Origin: Zoogloea sp.
GTDB lineage: Bacteria > Pseudomonadota > Gammaproteobacteria > Burkholderiales > Rhodocyclaceae
Assembly (NCBI GenBank): GCA_016720685.1
Contig: JADKKC010000018.1
Location: 1 to 57,335, forward strand
Length of the DNA stretch: 57,335 bases
Direction: 5' to 3'
Of this stretch, positions 23,732 to 32,506 are shown piece after piece. The translations under genes and the position numbers were made by a program. The number at the start of each line of letters is the position of its first letter. Position 1 is the first letter of the stretch. Below the pieces are notes generated by a model. That model made no database searches. It had not been told where the DNA came from and saw only the letters and a program-made list of their open reading frames with translations.

Positions 23732-25489
23732 ATGAGCACCAACACCCCCAAACAGCAGAGCCGTCGCGACCTTTTGATTCGTGGAGGCCTTGCAGCAGGC
23801 GGCCTCGCCACCCTGGGCATGGCCTCCGCCGCCGAGGCCGCCAAGGCTACCCCCGCATCGCTCAAATGGGACCACGAAACCGACGTGGTCTGCGTCGGTT
23901 CAGGCGCCGCCGCCTGTGCCGCCGCGGTCACCGCCGTCGGCCAGGGCGGCAAGGCGATCCTCGTCGAAAAAATGCCGCTGCCCGGCGGCACCACCGGCAA
24001 GTCCGGCGGCGTTACCTGGATTCCCAACAACCCCTTCCTGCGCGCCCGCGGCATCGACGACAACAAGACCGACTGCCTGCGCTTTCTGGCCCGCTACGCC
24101 TACCCGCGTGAATACACGCCGGGCAGCCCGACCCTCGGCCTGCCGGCCAGCGACTACCGTCTGCTCGAAGCCTTCTACGACAACGGCTCGCCGATGATCG
24201 AGCACATGGACAAGCTGGGTGCCGTGCGCTTCAAGGAATTCAAGATGTGGTTCGTGGACAAGTATGCCCCCGACTACGCCGACCACCTGCCGGAGAACAA
24301 GGTGTCCCGCGGCCGTGCCCTGGAGCCCGCCGCCGGCGCTGGCTCGAGCCTCGGCGGCGGCAGCCTGGCCGCCCAGCTCGAAGCCTGGCTAACCAAGCGC
24401 GGCATGCCCGTGCGGCTGGAACACCGGGTGACCAAGCTGGTCATGGACAACGGCCGCGTCATCGGCATCGAGGCCATGCACGGCGACAAGCTGGTGCGCA
24501 TCAAGGCCCGCAAGGCGGTGGTTTTTGGCACCGGCGGCTATTCCCACAACACCGAACTGGTCGGCCTGCACCAGCCCGGCCTGTATGGCGCCTGCGCCAT
24601 GCCCGGCTCGACCGGCGATTTCATCTCGATCGCCGGCGCAGCGGGTGCCAGGATGGGTGCTCTCAACACCGCCTGGCGCACCCAGGTTGTGCTCGAAGAA
24701 GCCCTCGAAAACCGCGCCGTCGGCATGGGTGCCTTCGTGCTGCCGGGAGATTCGATGATCCTGGTCAACAAGTACGGCCAGCGCATCGTCAACGAGAAGA
24801 TCAACTACAACGACCGCACCCAGCTGCACTTCGTCTTCGACCCGGTGAAAAAGGAATTCCCCAACCAGGTCCAGTTCATGATCTTCGACGAGCGCAGCCT
24901 GGACGCCTTTGGCGGCGCCTTCCCGATTCCGGCCGACCGCCGCGCCGCGCGCTTCATGATCCAGGGCAAGACCCTGGCCGAGCTGGCCGACAACATCGCC
25001 GAGCGCATGAAGAAGCTCGAAAAGCACATCGGCACCTACACCCTCGCGCCGAACTTCAAGGCCAGCCTGGCCGACACGGTGAGCCGCTTCAACGGCTACG
25101 CCCAGGCCGGCGTCGATCCGGAATTCGAGCGTGGCGTGCATGAGTACGACAAGGACTGGCAGGCCCTCTTCTCGCCGGTGCGCAAGGAATCGAGCCAGCC
25201 GGCCAATCCGATGCCCAACGTCACCATGCATCCGCTGAACGGCCCCTTCTACGCCTTCATCCTCGGCCCCGGCGCGCTGGACACCAACGGCGGCCCGGCC
25301 ATCAACGAGAAGGCCCAAGTGCTCGACACCGCCGGCAAGCCTATCCCCGGCCTGTACGGCGCCGGCAACTGCATCGCCAGCCCGGCCCGTGGCGCCTACT
25401 TCGGCGCCGGCGGCACCATCGGCCTGGCCCTTACCTTCGGCTACATCGCCGGCCTGCACGCCATGCAGCAGCCGACGGCAAAAGCATGA
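23732..25489 (+). CDS. Tat-exported FAD-dependent dehydrogenase
   Basis: 585 aa. Twin-arginine signal SRRDLLIRGGLAAGGLATLG with cleavage after about AAEA (residue 36). Then FAD_binding_2: DVVCVGSGAAACAAAVTAVG, GGTTGKSGGVTWIPNNPFLR, and C-terminal IPGLYGAGNCIASPARGAYF then GAGGTIGLALTFGYIAG. It folds with FAD in the cytoplasm and acts in the periplasm. The c-type cytochrome gene overlaps its stop by four bases, so the pair likely forms a flavocytochrome that dehydrogenates its substrate and feeds electrons to the respiratory chain. Family relatives include ketosteroid delta-1 dehydrogenases and fumarate/urocanate reductases. AAGGAG precedes the ATG. First gene of the plus cluster. Confidence 0.9.
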   Translation: MSTNTPKQQSRRDLLIRGGLAAGGLATLGMASAAEAAKATPASLKWDHETDVVCVGSGAAACAAAVTAVGQGGKAILVEKMPLPGGTTGKSGGVTWIPNNPFLRARGIDDNKTDCLRFLARYAYPREYTPGSPTLGLPASDYRLLEAFYDNGSPMIEHMDKLGAVRFKEFKMWFVDKYAPDYADHLPENKVSRGRALEPAAGAGSSLGGGSLAAQLEAWLTKRGMPVRLEHRVTKLVMDNGRVIGIEAMHGDKLVRIKARKAVVFGTGGYSHNTELVGLHQPGLYGACAMPGSTGDFISIAGAAGARMGALNTAWRTQVVLEEALENRAVGMGAFVLPGDSMILVNKYGQRIVNEKINYNDRTQLHFVFDPVKKEFPNQVQFMIFDERSLDAFGGAFPIPADRRAARFMIQGKTLAELADNIAERMKKLEKHIGTYTLAPNFKASLADTVSRFNGYAQAGVDPEFERGVHEYDKDWQALFSPVRKESSQPANPMPNVTMHPLNGPFYAFILGPGALDTNGGPAINEKAQVLDTAGKPIPGLYGAGNCIASPARGAYFGAGGTIGLALTFGYIAGLHAMQQPTAKA

Positions 25490-25884
25490 TGTCCGGCAGC
25501 CAGGCAATTGTTCTGGCTGCCGCCCTGCTCTTGCAGGGCGGCATTGCCGGGGCCGCAGAAACCGTGAGCTTTGCGAAGGACGTGGTGCCGGTGCTGCGCA
25601 GCAATTGCGCCACCTGTCACCTCACCGGTCAGGAAGCCGGAAACATGAAGCTCCATCCGGCTGCCGCATGGGCCTCGCTGGTCAAGGTGGCGTCCACCGA
25701 AAGCCCGCTGAAGCGCGTCGAACCCGGCGCGCCCGGCAAGAGCTACCTGATGCACAAACTCGACGGCACCCACCTGGATGCCGGCGGTCAGGGGGTGCAG
25801 ATGCCCTTCGGCGCCCCGCCGCTGGAGCCGGAAGTCCGCGAGCGGATCCGCGCCTGGATCGCCGCCGGCGCGCTGAACAACTAA
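25486..25884 (+). CDS. Periplasmic monohaem c-type cytochrome
   Basis: 132 aa. Signal peptide (AIVLAAALLLQGGIAGAAE, cleavage near 24). Single haem site C41-A-T-C44-H45 in VVPVLRSNCATCHLTGQEAG, the arrangement of planctomycete-type short cytochromes. A Met candidate for the sixth ligand lies in GVQMPFGAPPL. Translationally coupled to the Tat flavoprotein by an ATGA overlap; probable electron acceptor for it. FAD gene 3 follows 19 bases later. Confidence 0.88.
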   Translation: MMSGSQAIVLAAALLLQGGIAGAAETVSFAKDVVPVLRSNCATCHLTGQEAGNMKLHPAAAWASLVKVASTESPLKRVEPGAPGKSYLMHKLDGTHLDAGGQGVQMPFGAPPLEPEVRERIRAWIAAGALNN

Positions 25885-25903
25885 GAAGCACACGGAGACA
25901 CCC

Positions 25904-27361
25904 ATGAACCAGCCCCCTGAAATCATCCGCGCAAGCCACATCGAACGCTGGAGCGACACGGCCGACGTGATCGTCGTCGGCATGGGCATCGCCGGTGCGT
26001 GTGCAGCGCTGGAAGCCAGACGTGCCGGCGCCGACGTGCTGGTGATCGAGCGGGCCAGCGGCGGCGGCGGGGCCAGCGCCCTGTCGTCGGGCATTTTTTA
26101 CCTGGGCGGCGGCACCGCCGTGCAGCAGGCCGCCGGCTACGCGGATACGCCCCAGGCCATGTACGACTTCCTGATGGCCAGCGGCATTTCGCCCGACCCC
26201 GAAATCGTGCGCACTTTCTGCGACGGCTGCGTCGCGCACTTCGACTGGCTGGAAGCCCAGGGCGTCCCCTTCGAGCGCAGCTACTTTCCCGGCAAGGCGG
26301 TGTTTCTGACCACCACCACCTGCCTGATGAGCACCGGCAACGAAAAGGTGTGGCCTTACCGGGAAGTGGCCGAACCGGCGCCCCGCGGCCACAAGGTGGC
26401 CCGCGAAGGCGAGAACGCCGGCTCGCTGGCGATGGAAGCCCTGCTGGCCCGCTGCGCCGAATCAGGCCTGCGGGCGCGCTACGACAGCCAGGTGACCGCG
26501 CTGGTGGTGGACGACAGCGGCCGCGTCGTGGGCGTGCGCTACCGCCGGGGCGGCGAAGACCACCACGCGATGGCCAGCAAGGGCGTGATCCTTTCGGCCG
26601 GCGGCTTCAACATGAACAAGGATATGCTCGCCGAGCACATGCCCCACATGCTGGGCAACGCCGAACCCCTCGGCATTCCGTACAACGACGGCGCGGGCAT
26701 CCTCCTCGGCCAGTCGGCCGGCGGTGTTACCCAGTCGATGAGCGGCGTCATCGCCACCGCCTCGTTCTACCCGCCCAGCCAGCTGATCAAGGGCATCCTC
26801 GTCAATACCCGCGGCGAGCGCTTCGTGGCGGAGGATTCCTACCACGGCCGCACCGCCTCCTTCATCATCGAGCAGCCGGGGCGCAAGGCCTACCTGATCC
26901 TCGATTCCGAGATCTTCGCCTACCCGGAACTCACCGATTTCTCCCACCACACCCTCGTGGATGGCTGGGAAACCATCGAGGAGATGGAAGCCGGGCTGAA
27001 GCTGCCTGAAGGCAGCCTCCAGAGCACGCTGGCCGAATACAACCGACACGCGGAGAACGGCCAGGATCCCCTCCTCCACAAGCACCCCGACTGGATCAAG
27101 CCGCTCAACGCCGGCCCCTACGCCGCCTTCGACGTGTCCTTCAACAAGTCGGTGTATCTGTACATCACCCTTGGCGGGCTCAAGACCAACGCCCGCACCG
27201 AGGTGATCGACCAGCACGGCGAGGTGATTCCCGGCCTTTACGCAGCGGGCGCCTGTGCCTCGAGCGTGTCCCGCGACGGCAAGGACTACGCCAGCGGGCT
27301 CAGCCTCGGGCCGGGCTCCTTCTTCGGCCGTGTTGCAGGCCGGCTCGCCGCCGGCACCTGA
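25904..27361 (+). CDS. FAD-dependent dehydrogenase (FAD_binding_2 family), cytoplasmic
   Basis: 485 aa. FAD fold ADVIVVGMGIAGACAALEAR with IERASGGGGASALSSGIFYL, middle substrate domain, and C-terminal IPGLYAAGACASSVSRDGKD then YASGLSLGPGSFFGRVAGRL. No export signal. It parallels the enzyme at 5144-6577 and should act on a C-C bond next to a carbonyl or carboxylate. CGGAG precedes the ATG. It sits between the cytochrome and the LuxR gene in a same-strand run. Confidence 0.86.
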   Translation: MNQPPEIIRASHIERWSDTADVIVVGMGIAGACAALEARRAGADVLVIERASGGGGASALSSGIFYLGGGTAVQQAAGYADTPQAMYDFLMASGISPDPEIVRTFCDGCVAHFDWLEAQGVPFERSYFPGKAVFLTTTTCLMSTGNEKVWPYREVAEPAPRGHKVAREGENAGSLAMEALLARCAESGLRARYDSQVTALVVDDSGRVVGVRYRRGGEDHHAMASKGVILSAGGFNMNKDMLAEHMPHMLGNAEPLGIPYNDGAGILLGQSAGGVTQSMSGVIATASFYPPSQLIKGILVNTRGERFVAEDSYHGRTASFIIEQPGRKAYLILDSEIFAYPELTDFSHHTLVDGWETIEEMEAGLKLPEGSLQSTLAEYNRHAENGQDPLLHKHPDWIKPLNAGPYAAFDVSFNKSVYLYITLGGLKTNARTEVIDQHGEVIPGLYAAGACASSVSRDGKDYASGLSLGPGSFFGRVAGRLAAGT

Positions 27362-27392
27362 TTGTTCCCCCGCCCCTGCCAAGGAGTCCTCC

Positions 27393-28169
27393 ATGATCAT
27401 CAGCAATGCCGAAACCCGCTTTCGTGAACGCCTTGCCGGCACCGGCAGCCTCACCGCGGCAAGCAGCCTTCTGGCGGAATGCTCCGAAGCCCTGGGCTGG
27501 GAGCGCGCCGCCTTCAACGCCGACATGGAGCAGACCCACCTGCCCCTTGCCGAGAACGGCGCATTTGTGGCGCTGAACATGGGCTGGTCGCCGCAGGCCC
27601 TGAAACACTGGGTGGATGACCGGCTGGCCCGCAGCTGCCCGGTTACCGTGCGCTGCGGACGCAGCATGGACGCCTTCTTGTGGGAGGCCGATCCCGACAG
27701 CGAAAGCTGGCGCGGCGAAGCCCTCAGCGATATCCAGCGCCAGACCCTGAGCGCCTACCGCGACTGGGCCGACGGCGCCGTGACCGTGCCGGTGCATCGC
27801 CCGGGCGGCAAAACCGGCTACGTGTCGTGGTTCGGCCACGATCCGGACGCCCTCAAGCGCCGCCACCAGGATACCTGGCGCGAAACCTGGCTGATCTCCC
27901 ACGCCTTCATCGCCCACGCCGACGCCCTTGAAAGCGCCACCCGCAAACGCAGCGCCAAGGCCGGCGCCGACACGCTGACCCCCCGCGAGCTGGAATGCCT
28001 GGCGTGGGCGGCCCGCGGCAAGACCGACGAAGACATCGGCCAGATTCTCGGCCGCTCCCGCGAGACCGTGCATTTTCACCTCGGCAAAGCCCTCCGGAAG
28101 CTCGGCGCCAGCAACCGCACCCACGCGGTCGCCATCGCCTGCTCGCTGGGCCTCATCCGCCTCTTCTGA
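27393..28169 (+). CDS. LuxR-type regulator with autoinducer-binding-like domain
   Basis: 258 aa. N-terminal domain about 10-180 resembles the autoinducer-binding fold (GWERAAFNADMEQTH, YRDWADGAVTVPVHRPGGKT, GYVSWFGHD). C-terminal LuxR helix-turn-helix at about 190-255: LTPRELECLAWAARGKTDED, IGQILGRSRETVHFHLGKAL, RKLGASNRTHAVAIA. No LuxI synthase is in the window, so it is a solo regulator that may sense a pathway compound. AGGAG stands seven bases before the ATG. It is embedded in the cluster and ends six bases before the next gene, so it is expressed with its targets. Confidence 0.85.
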   Translation: MIISNAETRFRERLAGTGSLTAASSLLAECSEALGWERAAFNADMEQTHLPLAENGAFVALNMGWSPQALKHWVDDRLARSCPVTVRCGRSMDAFLWEADPDSESWRGEALSDIQRQTLSAYRDWADGAVTVPVHRPGGKTGYVSWFGHDPDALKRRHQDTWRETWLISHAFIAHADALESATRKRSAKAGADTLTPRELECLAWAARGKTDEDIGQILGRSRETVHFHLGKALRKLGASNRTHAVAIACSLGLIRLF

Positions 28170-28175
28170 GCCACC

Positions 28176-30161
28176 ATGTCGCTGACCCACATCCACACCC
28201 CCGTCAAGCTCGGCCCGGTCGAGCTGAAGAACCGCGTCGTGCGCACCGCCCACGCCACCAACCTGGGCGGCGGCACCCTCAACGATGCGCTGATCGGCTA
28301 CCACCGGGCGCGGGCCGAAGGCGGTGTCGGGTTGTCGATCATCGAAATTCTGTCGGTGCACCCCACCACTCCGGCCACGCTCAATGTCTTTGTGCCCGGC
28401 ATCGGCGACGCCTATCGCAAACTGGTCGAGGCCGTGCGTCCCCACGGCATGAAGCTCTTTCAGCAGCTCTGGCACGGCGGCCACAACGCCCTGCCCCTCG
28501 ACGGCTCGCCGCCCTGGTCGGCCTCCGACGTGCCCAGCCCGACCATCGGCGTAACGCCGGTGCCAATGACCAGGGCGATGATCGACGAGATCGTCGCTGC
28601 CTACGCCAGCACCGCCCGCCAGTGCGAGGAATGGGGCCTCGACGGGGTCGAGATCCACTGCGCCCACGGCTACCTGCCGGCCCAGTTCCTGTCGCCCAAC
28701 GCCAACCGCCGCCGCGACGAATACGGTGGCAGTTTTGAAAACCGCCTGCGCTTCATGCGCGAGGTGGTCGAAGCGGTGCGCGCCGCGGTATCGGCCAGCT
28801 TTGCCGTCGGCGTGCGCGTGGCGCCGGATCTTTCCGCCGGCGGCTTAAGCGTCGAGGACGTGCAACGCGCCGTGGCGGCCCTTGAAGAGCGCCAGCTGAT
28901 CGATTTTGTGGATGTCTCGTTGGGCGATTACCACGCCTTTCCCAAGCTGATCGGCGCCATGCACGAGCCGCTCGGCTACGAGATGCCCACCAGCGCGCCG
29001 ATTGCCCGCGCCGCGCGCACCCCGGCCATCGTCACCGGGCGCTTTCGCACCCTGGAAGAAGCCGACCAGGTGATCCGCCTCGGCGATGCCGACCTGGTGG
29101 CCCTGACCCGCGCCCATATCGCCGACCCGGATCTGGTCAAAAAAACCCTGGCCGGCCACCCCGAGCAGGTGCGTCCGTGCATCGCCTGCAACCAGGGCTG
29201 CGTCGGTGGTCTGCTCGGCCCGGCCGCGCGCATGGGCTGCACCGTGAACCCGGCCATCGGCCTTGAGGACACGCTCGAAGACGCCCGCCTTGTTGCAGCC
29301 GCCACGCCGCGCAAGGTGCTGGTGGTGGGCGGCGGCCCCGCCGGCATGGAAGCGGCCCGCGTTGCCGCGCTGCGCGGCCACCACGTCACCCTGGCCGAAG
29401 CCTCGATTGATCTCGGCGGCAGCCTGAGAATCGCCGCCCGCGCGCCCCAGCGCCACGGCATCGCCGACATTGCCGTATGGCTGGAGCAGGAGGTCTACCG
29501 CCTCGGCGTGGACGTGCGCCTGTCCACCTACCTGTCGGCCGACGATATCTGCGGCATGGCGCCCGACGCCGTCATCCTCGCCACCGGCTCGATGCCGCGC
29601 ATGGACGGCGTCCAGCTGTCACACCCGGGCGAGCCCATTGCCGGCATCGATCGCCCGCAGGTGCTGTCGAGCTGGGACTTGCTGCTGGAACGCCCACCCC
29701 GCGCGGTGAAGAGCGCGGTGGTCATCGACGACGTGGGCCACTACGAAGGCATCGCCGCCGCCGAGCACCTTGTGGCCCAGGGCGCCGAGGTGCATTTCGT
29801 CACCCGCCACACCGCCTTCGCCCACCAGATGGAAGCCGCCCTGTCGGCCGAGCCGGCCCTGCAGCGCCTCGCCCGTGGCCGCTTTACCCTGCATCTGCGC
29901 ACCCGCGCCCTGGCCATCGGGCATGACGACGTGGAGCTGCTGCCGGGCTTTCTGCCGGCAGGCGGCCCCGGCGCCTTCCGCGTGCCGGCCGATCGGGTGG
30001 TCTTCATCTCCCACAACCAGCCCAACCGCGACTTGGCCAACGAACTGGCCGACGCGCTGGCGGGCAGCGGAATCGCGCTGCAGGTGGTCGGCGATGCCAA
30101 CTCACCGCGCTTTCTGCCGGTGGCAATCCGTGAAGGTCGCCTGGCTGGCATGGCGGTTTAA
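28176..30161 (+). CDS. FMN/4Fe-4S/FAD oxidoreductase of the 2,4-dienoyl-CoA reductase family
   Basis: 661 aa, two-module enzyme. N-terminal OYE-type TIM barrel (VKLGPVELKNRVVRTAHATN; GVEIHCAHGYLPAQFLSPNA; RRDEYGGSFENRLRFMREVV). Four-cysteine iron-sulfur site at about 335-355: CIACNQGC followed 12 residues later by C. C-terminal FAD/NAD(P) half begins KVLVVGGGPAGMEAARVAAL. Relatives include FadH, trimethylamine dehydrogenase and bile-acid or enone reductases. With no CoA-handling genes near, a free enone or cyclic dienone is a likelier substrate than a dienoyl-CoA (inference). Confidence 0.9.
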   Translation: MSLTHIHTPVKLGPVELKNRVVRTAHATNLGGGTLNDALIGYHRARAEGGVGLSIIEILSVHPTTPATLNVFVPGIGDAYRKLVEAVRPHGMKLFQQLWHGGHNALPLDGSPPWSASDVPSPTIGVTPVPMTRAMIDEIVAAYASTARQCEEWGLDGVEIHCAHGYLPAQFLSPNANRRRDEYGGSFENRLRFMREVVEAVRAAVSASFAVGVRVAPDLSAGGLSVEDVQRAVAALEERQLIDFVDVSLGDYHAFPKLIGAMHEPLGYEMPTSAPIARAARTPAIVTGRFRTLEEADQVIRLGDADLVALTRAHIADPDLVKKTLAGHPEQVRPCIACNQGCVGGLLGPAARMGCTVNPAIGLEDTLEDARLVAAATPRKVLVVGGGPAGMEAARVAALRGHHVTLAEASIDLGGSLRIAARAPQRHGIADIAVWLEQEVYRLGVDVRLSTYLSADDICGMAPDAVILATGSMPRMDGVQLSHPGEPIAGIDRPQVLSSWDLLLERPPRAVKSAVVIDDVGHYEGIAAAEHLVAQGAEVHFVTRHTAFAHQMEAALSAEPALQRLARGRFTLHLRTRALAIGHDDVELLPGFLPAGGPGAFRVPADRVVFISHNQPNRDLANELADALAGSGIALQVVGDANSPRFLPVAIREGRLAGMAV

Positions 30162-30216
30162 GCGGAATCGAGCTTATTGCCAGCCAGCCGGAAAAACATC
30201 GAGAACAAAAACAAAA

Positions 30217-30257
30217 CCGGCTATTTTGTTTTTTTAATATCCGGATTAGACTATAAC
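30217..30257 (+). promoter_or_regulatory. Palindrome and possible promoter before Rieske gene 2
   Basis: The 182-base gap before the Rieske gene holds CCGGCTATT (30217-30225) and AATATCCGG (30236-30244), arms matching at 8 of 9 positions around a T-rich spacer. TTGTTT (30227) and TATAAC (30252) could be -35 and -10 boxes at slightly long spacing. This gap splits the plus cluster into two transcripts. Assignment is tentative. Confidence 0.3.
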
Positions 30258-30343
30258 GCATCAACCGTTCCAGACCGCAACAAGACGGCCACCACTGCCC
30301 TCGCAGAAGAGAACGCTTAAAAATCCACACCCGGAGGAAAGAC

Positions 30344-31654
30344 ATGACACTGGAACAACGCATCGAGCAGGAAAAGATCGGCCGCCAGGATCTGCGCGGT
30401 GACCCCATCACCGGCGACCGTTACTACTCGCGCGAATTTGCCGCCAAGGAATGGGAGCACGTCTTCACCCGCACCTGGCAAATCGGCGGCATGAGCGCCC
30501 AGCTTGCCAAGCCCGGCTCAGTGATCACCCAGGCCATCGGCCAGGAATCGATCCTGATGATCAGCGACGAGGACGGCACCATCCGCGCCTTCTACAACGT
30601 GTGCCCGCACCGCGGCAACCGCCTGGTCGCCGAAGAAGAGAAATGCGGCGTGCGGCGCATGGTGTGCGCCTATCACAGCTGGACTTTCAGCGCCGACGGC
30701 ATGGTTCGCCACGTGCGTGACGCCGAGGACTACCCCCAGGGCAATCCGGTGGGCAAGCTCAAGCTCAAGGAAATCCGCTGTGAAACCCTGGGCGGCATGG
30801 TGTGGTTCAACATGGACCCGAACGCCCCGTCGCTGCGTGACAGCCTGGGCACCGTGGCCGAGCAGTTCGAGGCCTACCAGACCGCCAACTGGACGCGGGT
30901 CAACTGGCTCACCGGCCTGGTGGATTGCAACTGGAAGATCATCCACGACAACTTCAACGAGGCGTATCACATCCTCAGCCTGCACCGCGAGCTGGGCACT
31001 TTCATCGACGACGCCTACCAGAACACCACCTTCGAGCTGTACAAGACCGGCCACAACCAGATGAAGATGCAGGGCCACCAGCCCTCGGCCAACTCCCGCG
31101 TGAACGTGGTGCAGGCGCCGCTGGACGCCATCATGCGCGAATGGGATCTCGACCCCGAAGCCTTCAATGGCCGGGTAAGCGAAACCCGCGTTGCCATCCA
31201 GCAGCAAAAGCGCAAGCTCGGCCCGGCCCGCGGCCACCTGCACTACGCCGGCGTTTCCGACGCGCAGCTGACCGACTACCACCACCTCACGCTGTTCCCG
31301 AACATCACCCTGACGATGTCCTGCGACTTCTTCCAGGTGCTGCGCCCGATGCCGCATCCCACCGACCCGGAGAAGTGCCTGTTCGACCACTGGGTCATGA
31401 TGCCCCCCGTGGCAGGCCGCGACGAAGTGGACACGCCGACGGGCAAGCGCAAGTTCGAGCCCGCTCCCCACGAAACCTTCATGCACGGCGAAGCCTCGAT
31501 CGGCTTCGTTGCCGACCAGGATCTGAGCGTTGCGGTGGCCCAGCAAAAAGGCCTCCATTCCCGCGGCTACACCGACGCCTACCTGTCGGGCCAGGAAGAC
31601 CGCGTGCGCCGCCTGCACGACATGATCAACGAGTACATCGAAGGCCGCCGCTGA
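30344..31654 (+). CDS. Rieske non-haem iron oxygenase, large (alpha) subunit, copy 2
   Basis: 436 aa. Rieske ligands C87-x-H89 (CPHRGNRL) and C108-x2-H111 (CAYHSWTF). Mononuclear iron motif in NWKIIHDNFNEAYHILSLHR (D, E, H, H). Start supported by GGAGGAA. No ferredoxin, reductase or beta-subunit gene is adjacent, so electrons must come from elsewhere. Sequence near the second iron site (NEAYHILSLH, long C-terminal half) differs from copy 1, so the two likely attack different intermediates. Followed by SDR and MDR genes. Confidence 0.9.
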   Translation: MTLEQRIEQEKIGRQDLRGDPITGDRYYSREFAAKEWEHVFTRTWQIGGMSAQLAKPGSVITQAIGQESILMISDEDGTIRAFYNVCPHRGNRLVAEEEKCGVRRMVCAYHSWTFSADGMVRHVRDAEDYPQGNPVGKLKLKEIRCETLGGMVWFNMDPNAPSLRDSLGTVAEQFEAYQTANWTRVNWLTGLVDCNWKIIHDNFNEAYHILSLHRELGTFIDDAYQNTTFELYKTGHNQMKMQGHQPSANSRVNVVQAPLDAIMREWDLDPEAFNGRVSETRVAIQQQKRKLGPARGHLHYAGVSDAQLTDYHHLTLFPNITLTMSCDFFQVLRPMPHPTDPEKCLFDHWVMMPPVAGRDEVDTPTGKRKFEPAPHETFMHGEASIGFVADQDLSVAVAQQKGLHSRGYTDAYLSGQEDRVRRLHDMINEYIEGRR

Positions 31655-31731
31655 GCGTCCGGGCCGGCTCCGGCCGGCCCTCCGGCCCTCTGGCCCTCCG
31701 GCCTTTTCCCACCCCACACCCGAGGTTTGTC

Positions 31732-32490
31732 ATGGAAAAAGAATTCAACAAGAAAGTCGTCCTGATCACCGGCGCCGGTTCCGGCATCGGCCGCGCCGCC
31801 GCCATCGCCTTTGCCCGCGAGGGCGCGTCGGTTGCCGTGGCCGACATCACCGAAGCCGGCGGCCGCGAAACCGTTGCGCTGATTGAAGCCGACGGCGGCA
31901 GCGCGCGCTTCTTCAAGGTCAATGTGACCCAGGCCGCCGAGGTCGAAGGCCTGGTCCGCCAGATCGTCGAAACCTGGGGCCGCCTCGACATCACCCTCAA
32001 CAACGCCGGCGTGGACAACGACATGGCGCCGATCACCGAAACCGCCGAAGCCGATTTCGACCGGGTGATCGCGGTGAACCTGAAGGGCGTGTGGCTGTGC
32101 ATGAAGTACGCCATCGCCCAGATGGAAAAACAGGGCGGCGGCGTTGTCATCAACACCGCATCGGCCCTCAGCATTACCGTGGTGCCCGGCGCCTCGCCCT
32201 ACAACGCCAGCAAGCACGCGGTGGCCGGCCTCACCAAAACCTGCGCGGTCGAATACGGCAAGAAGAACATCCGCATCAATGCCATCTGCCCCGGCGTGAT
32301 CCGCACCCCGCTGCTCGAAAAGCACCCCAACCTGCCCGCCCTGGAAGCCCAGCTCATCCCGCTCCACCCCATCGGCCGACTCGGCGAAGTGGACGAAGTG
32401 GCCAACGTGGTGCTGTGGCTCGCCTCCGACAAGGCCTCCTTCGTTCACGGTGCGCTGGTCACCGTGGATGGCGGCTGGACGGCCATGTAA
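31732..32490 (+). CDS. Short-chain dehydrogenase/reductase (classical SDR)
   Basis: 252 aa. Cofactor motif VVLITGAGSGIGRAAAIAFA, NNAG near 90, Ser in INTASALSITVVPGA and YNASKHAVAG catalytic motif, ending FVHGALVTVDGGWTAM. Acidic VADITE after strand 2 favours NAD. It would oxidise an alcohol made by, or after, the Rieske oxygenase. It lies 77 bases after that gene; the gap has a GGCC-rich imperfect repeat (ccggccctccggccctctgg). Confidence 0.9.
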   Translation: MEKEFNKKVVLITGAGSGIGRAAAIAFAREGASVAVADITEAGGRETVALIEADGGSARFFKVNVTQAAEVEGLVRQIVETWGRLDITLNNAGVDNDMAPITETAEADFDRVIAVNLKGVWLCMKYAIAQMEKQGGGVVINTASALSITVVPGASPYNASKHAVAGLTKTCAVEYGKKNIRINAICPGVIRTPLLEKHPNLPALEAQLIPLHPIGRLGEVDEVANVVLWLASDKASFVHGALVTVDGGWTAM

Positions 32491-32506
32491 GCGCCCGGAG
32501 CCGACC

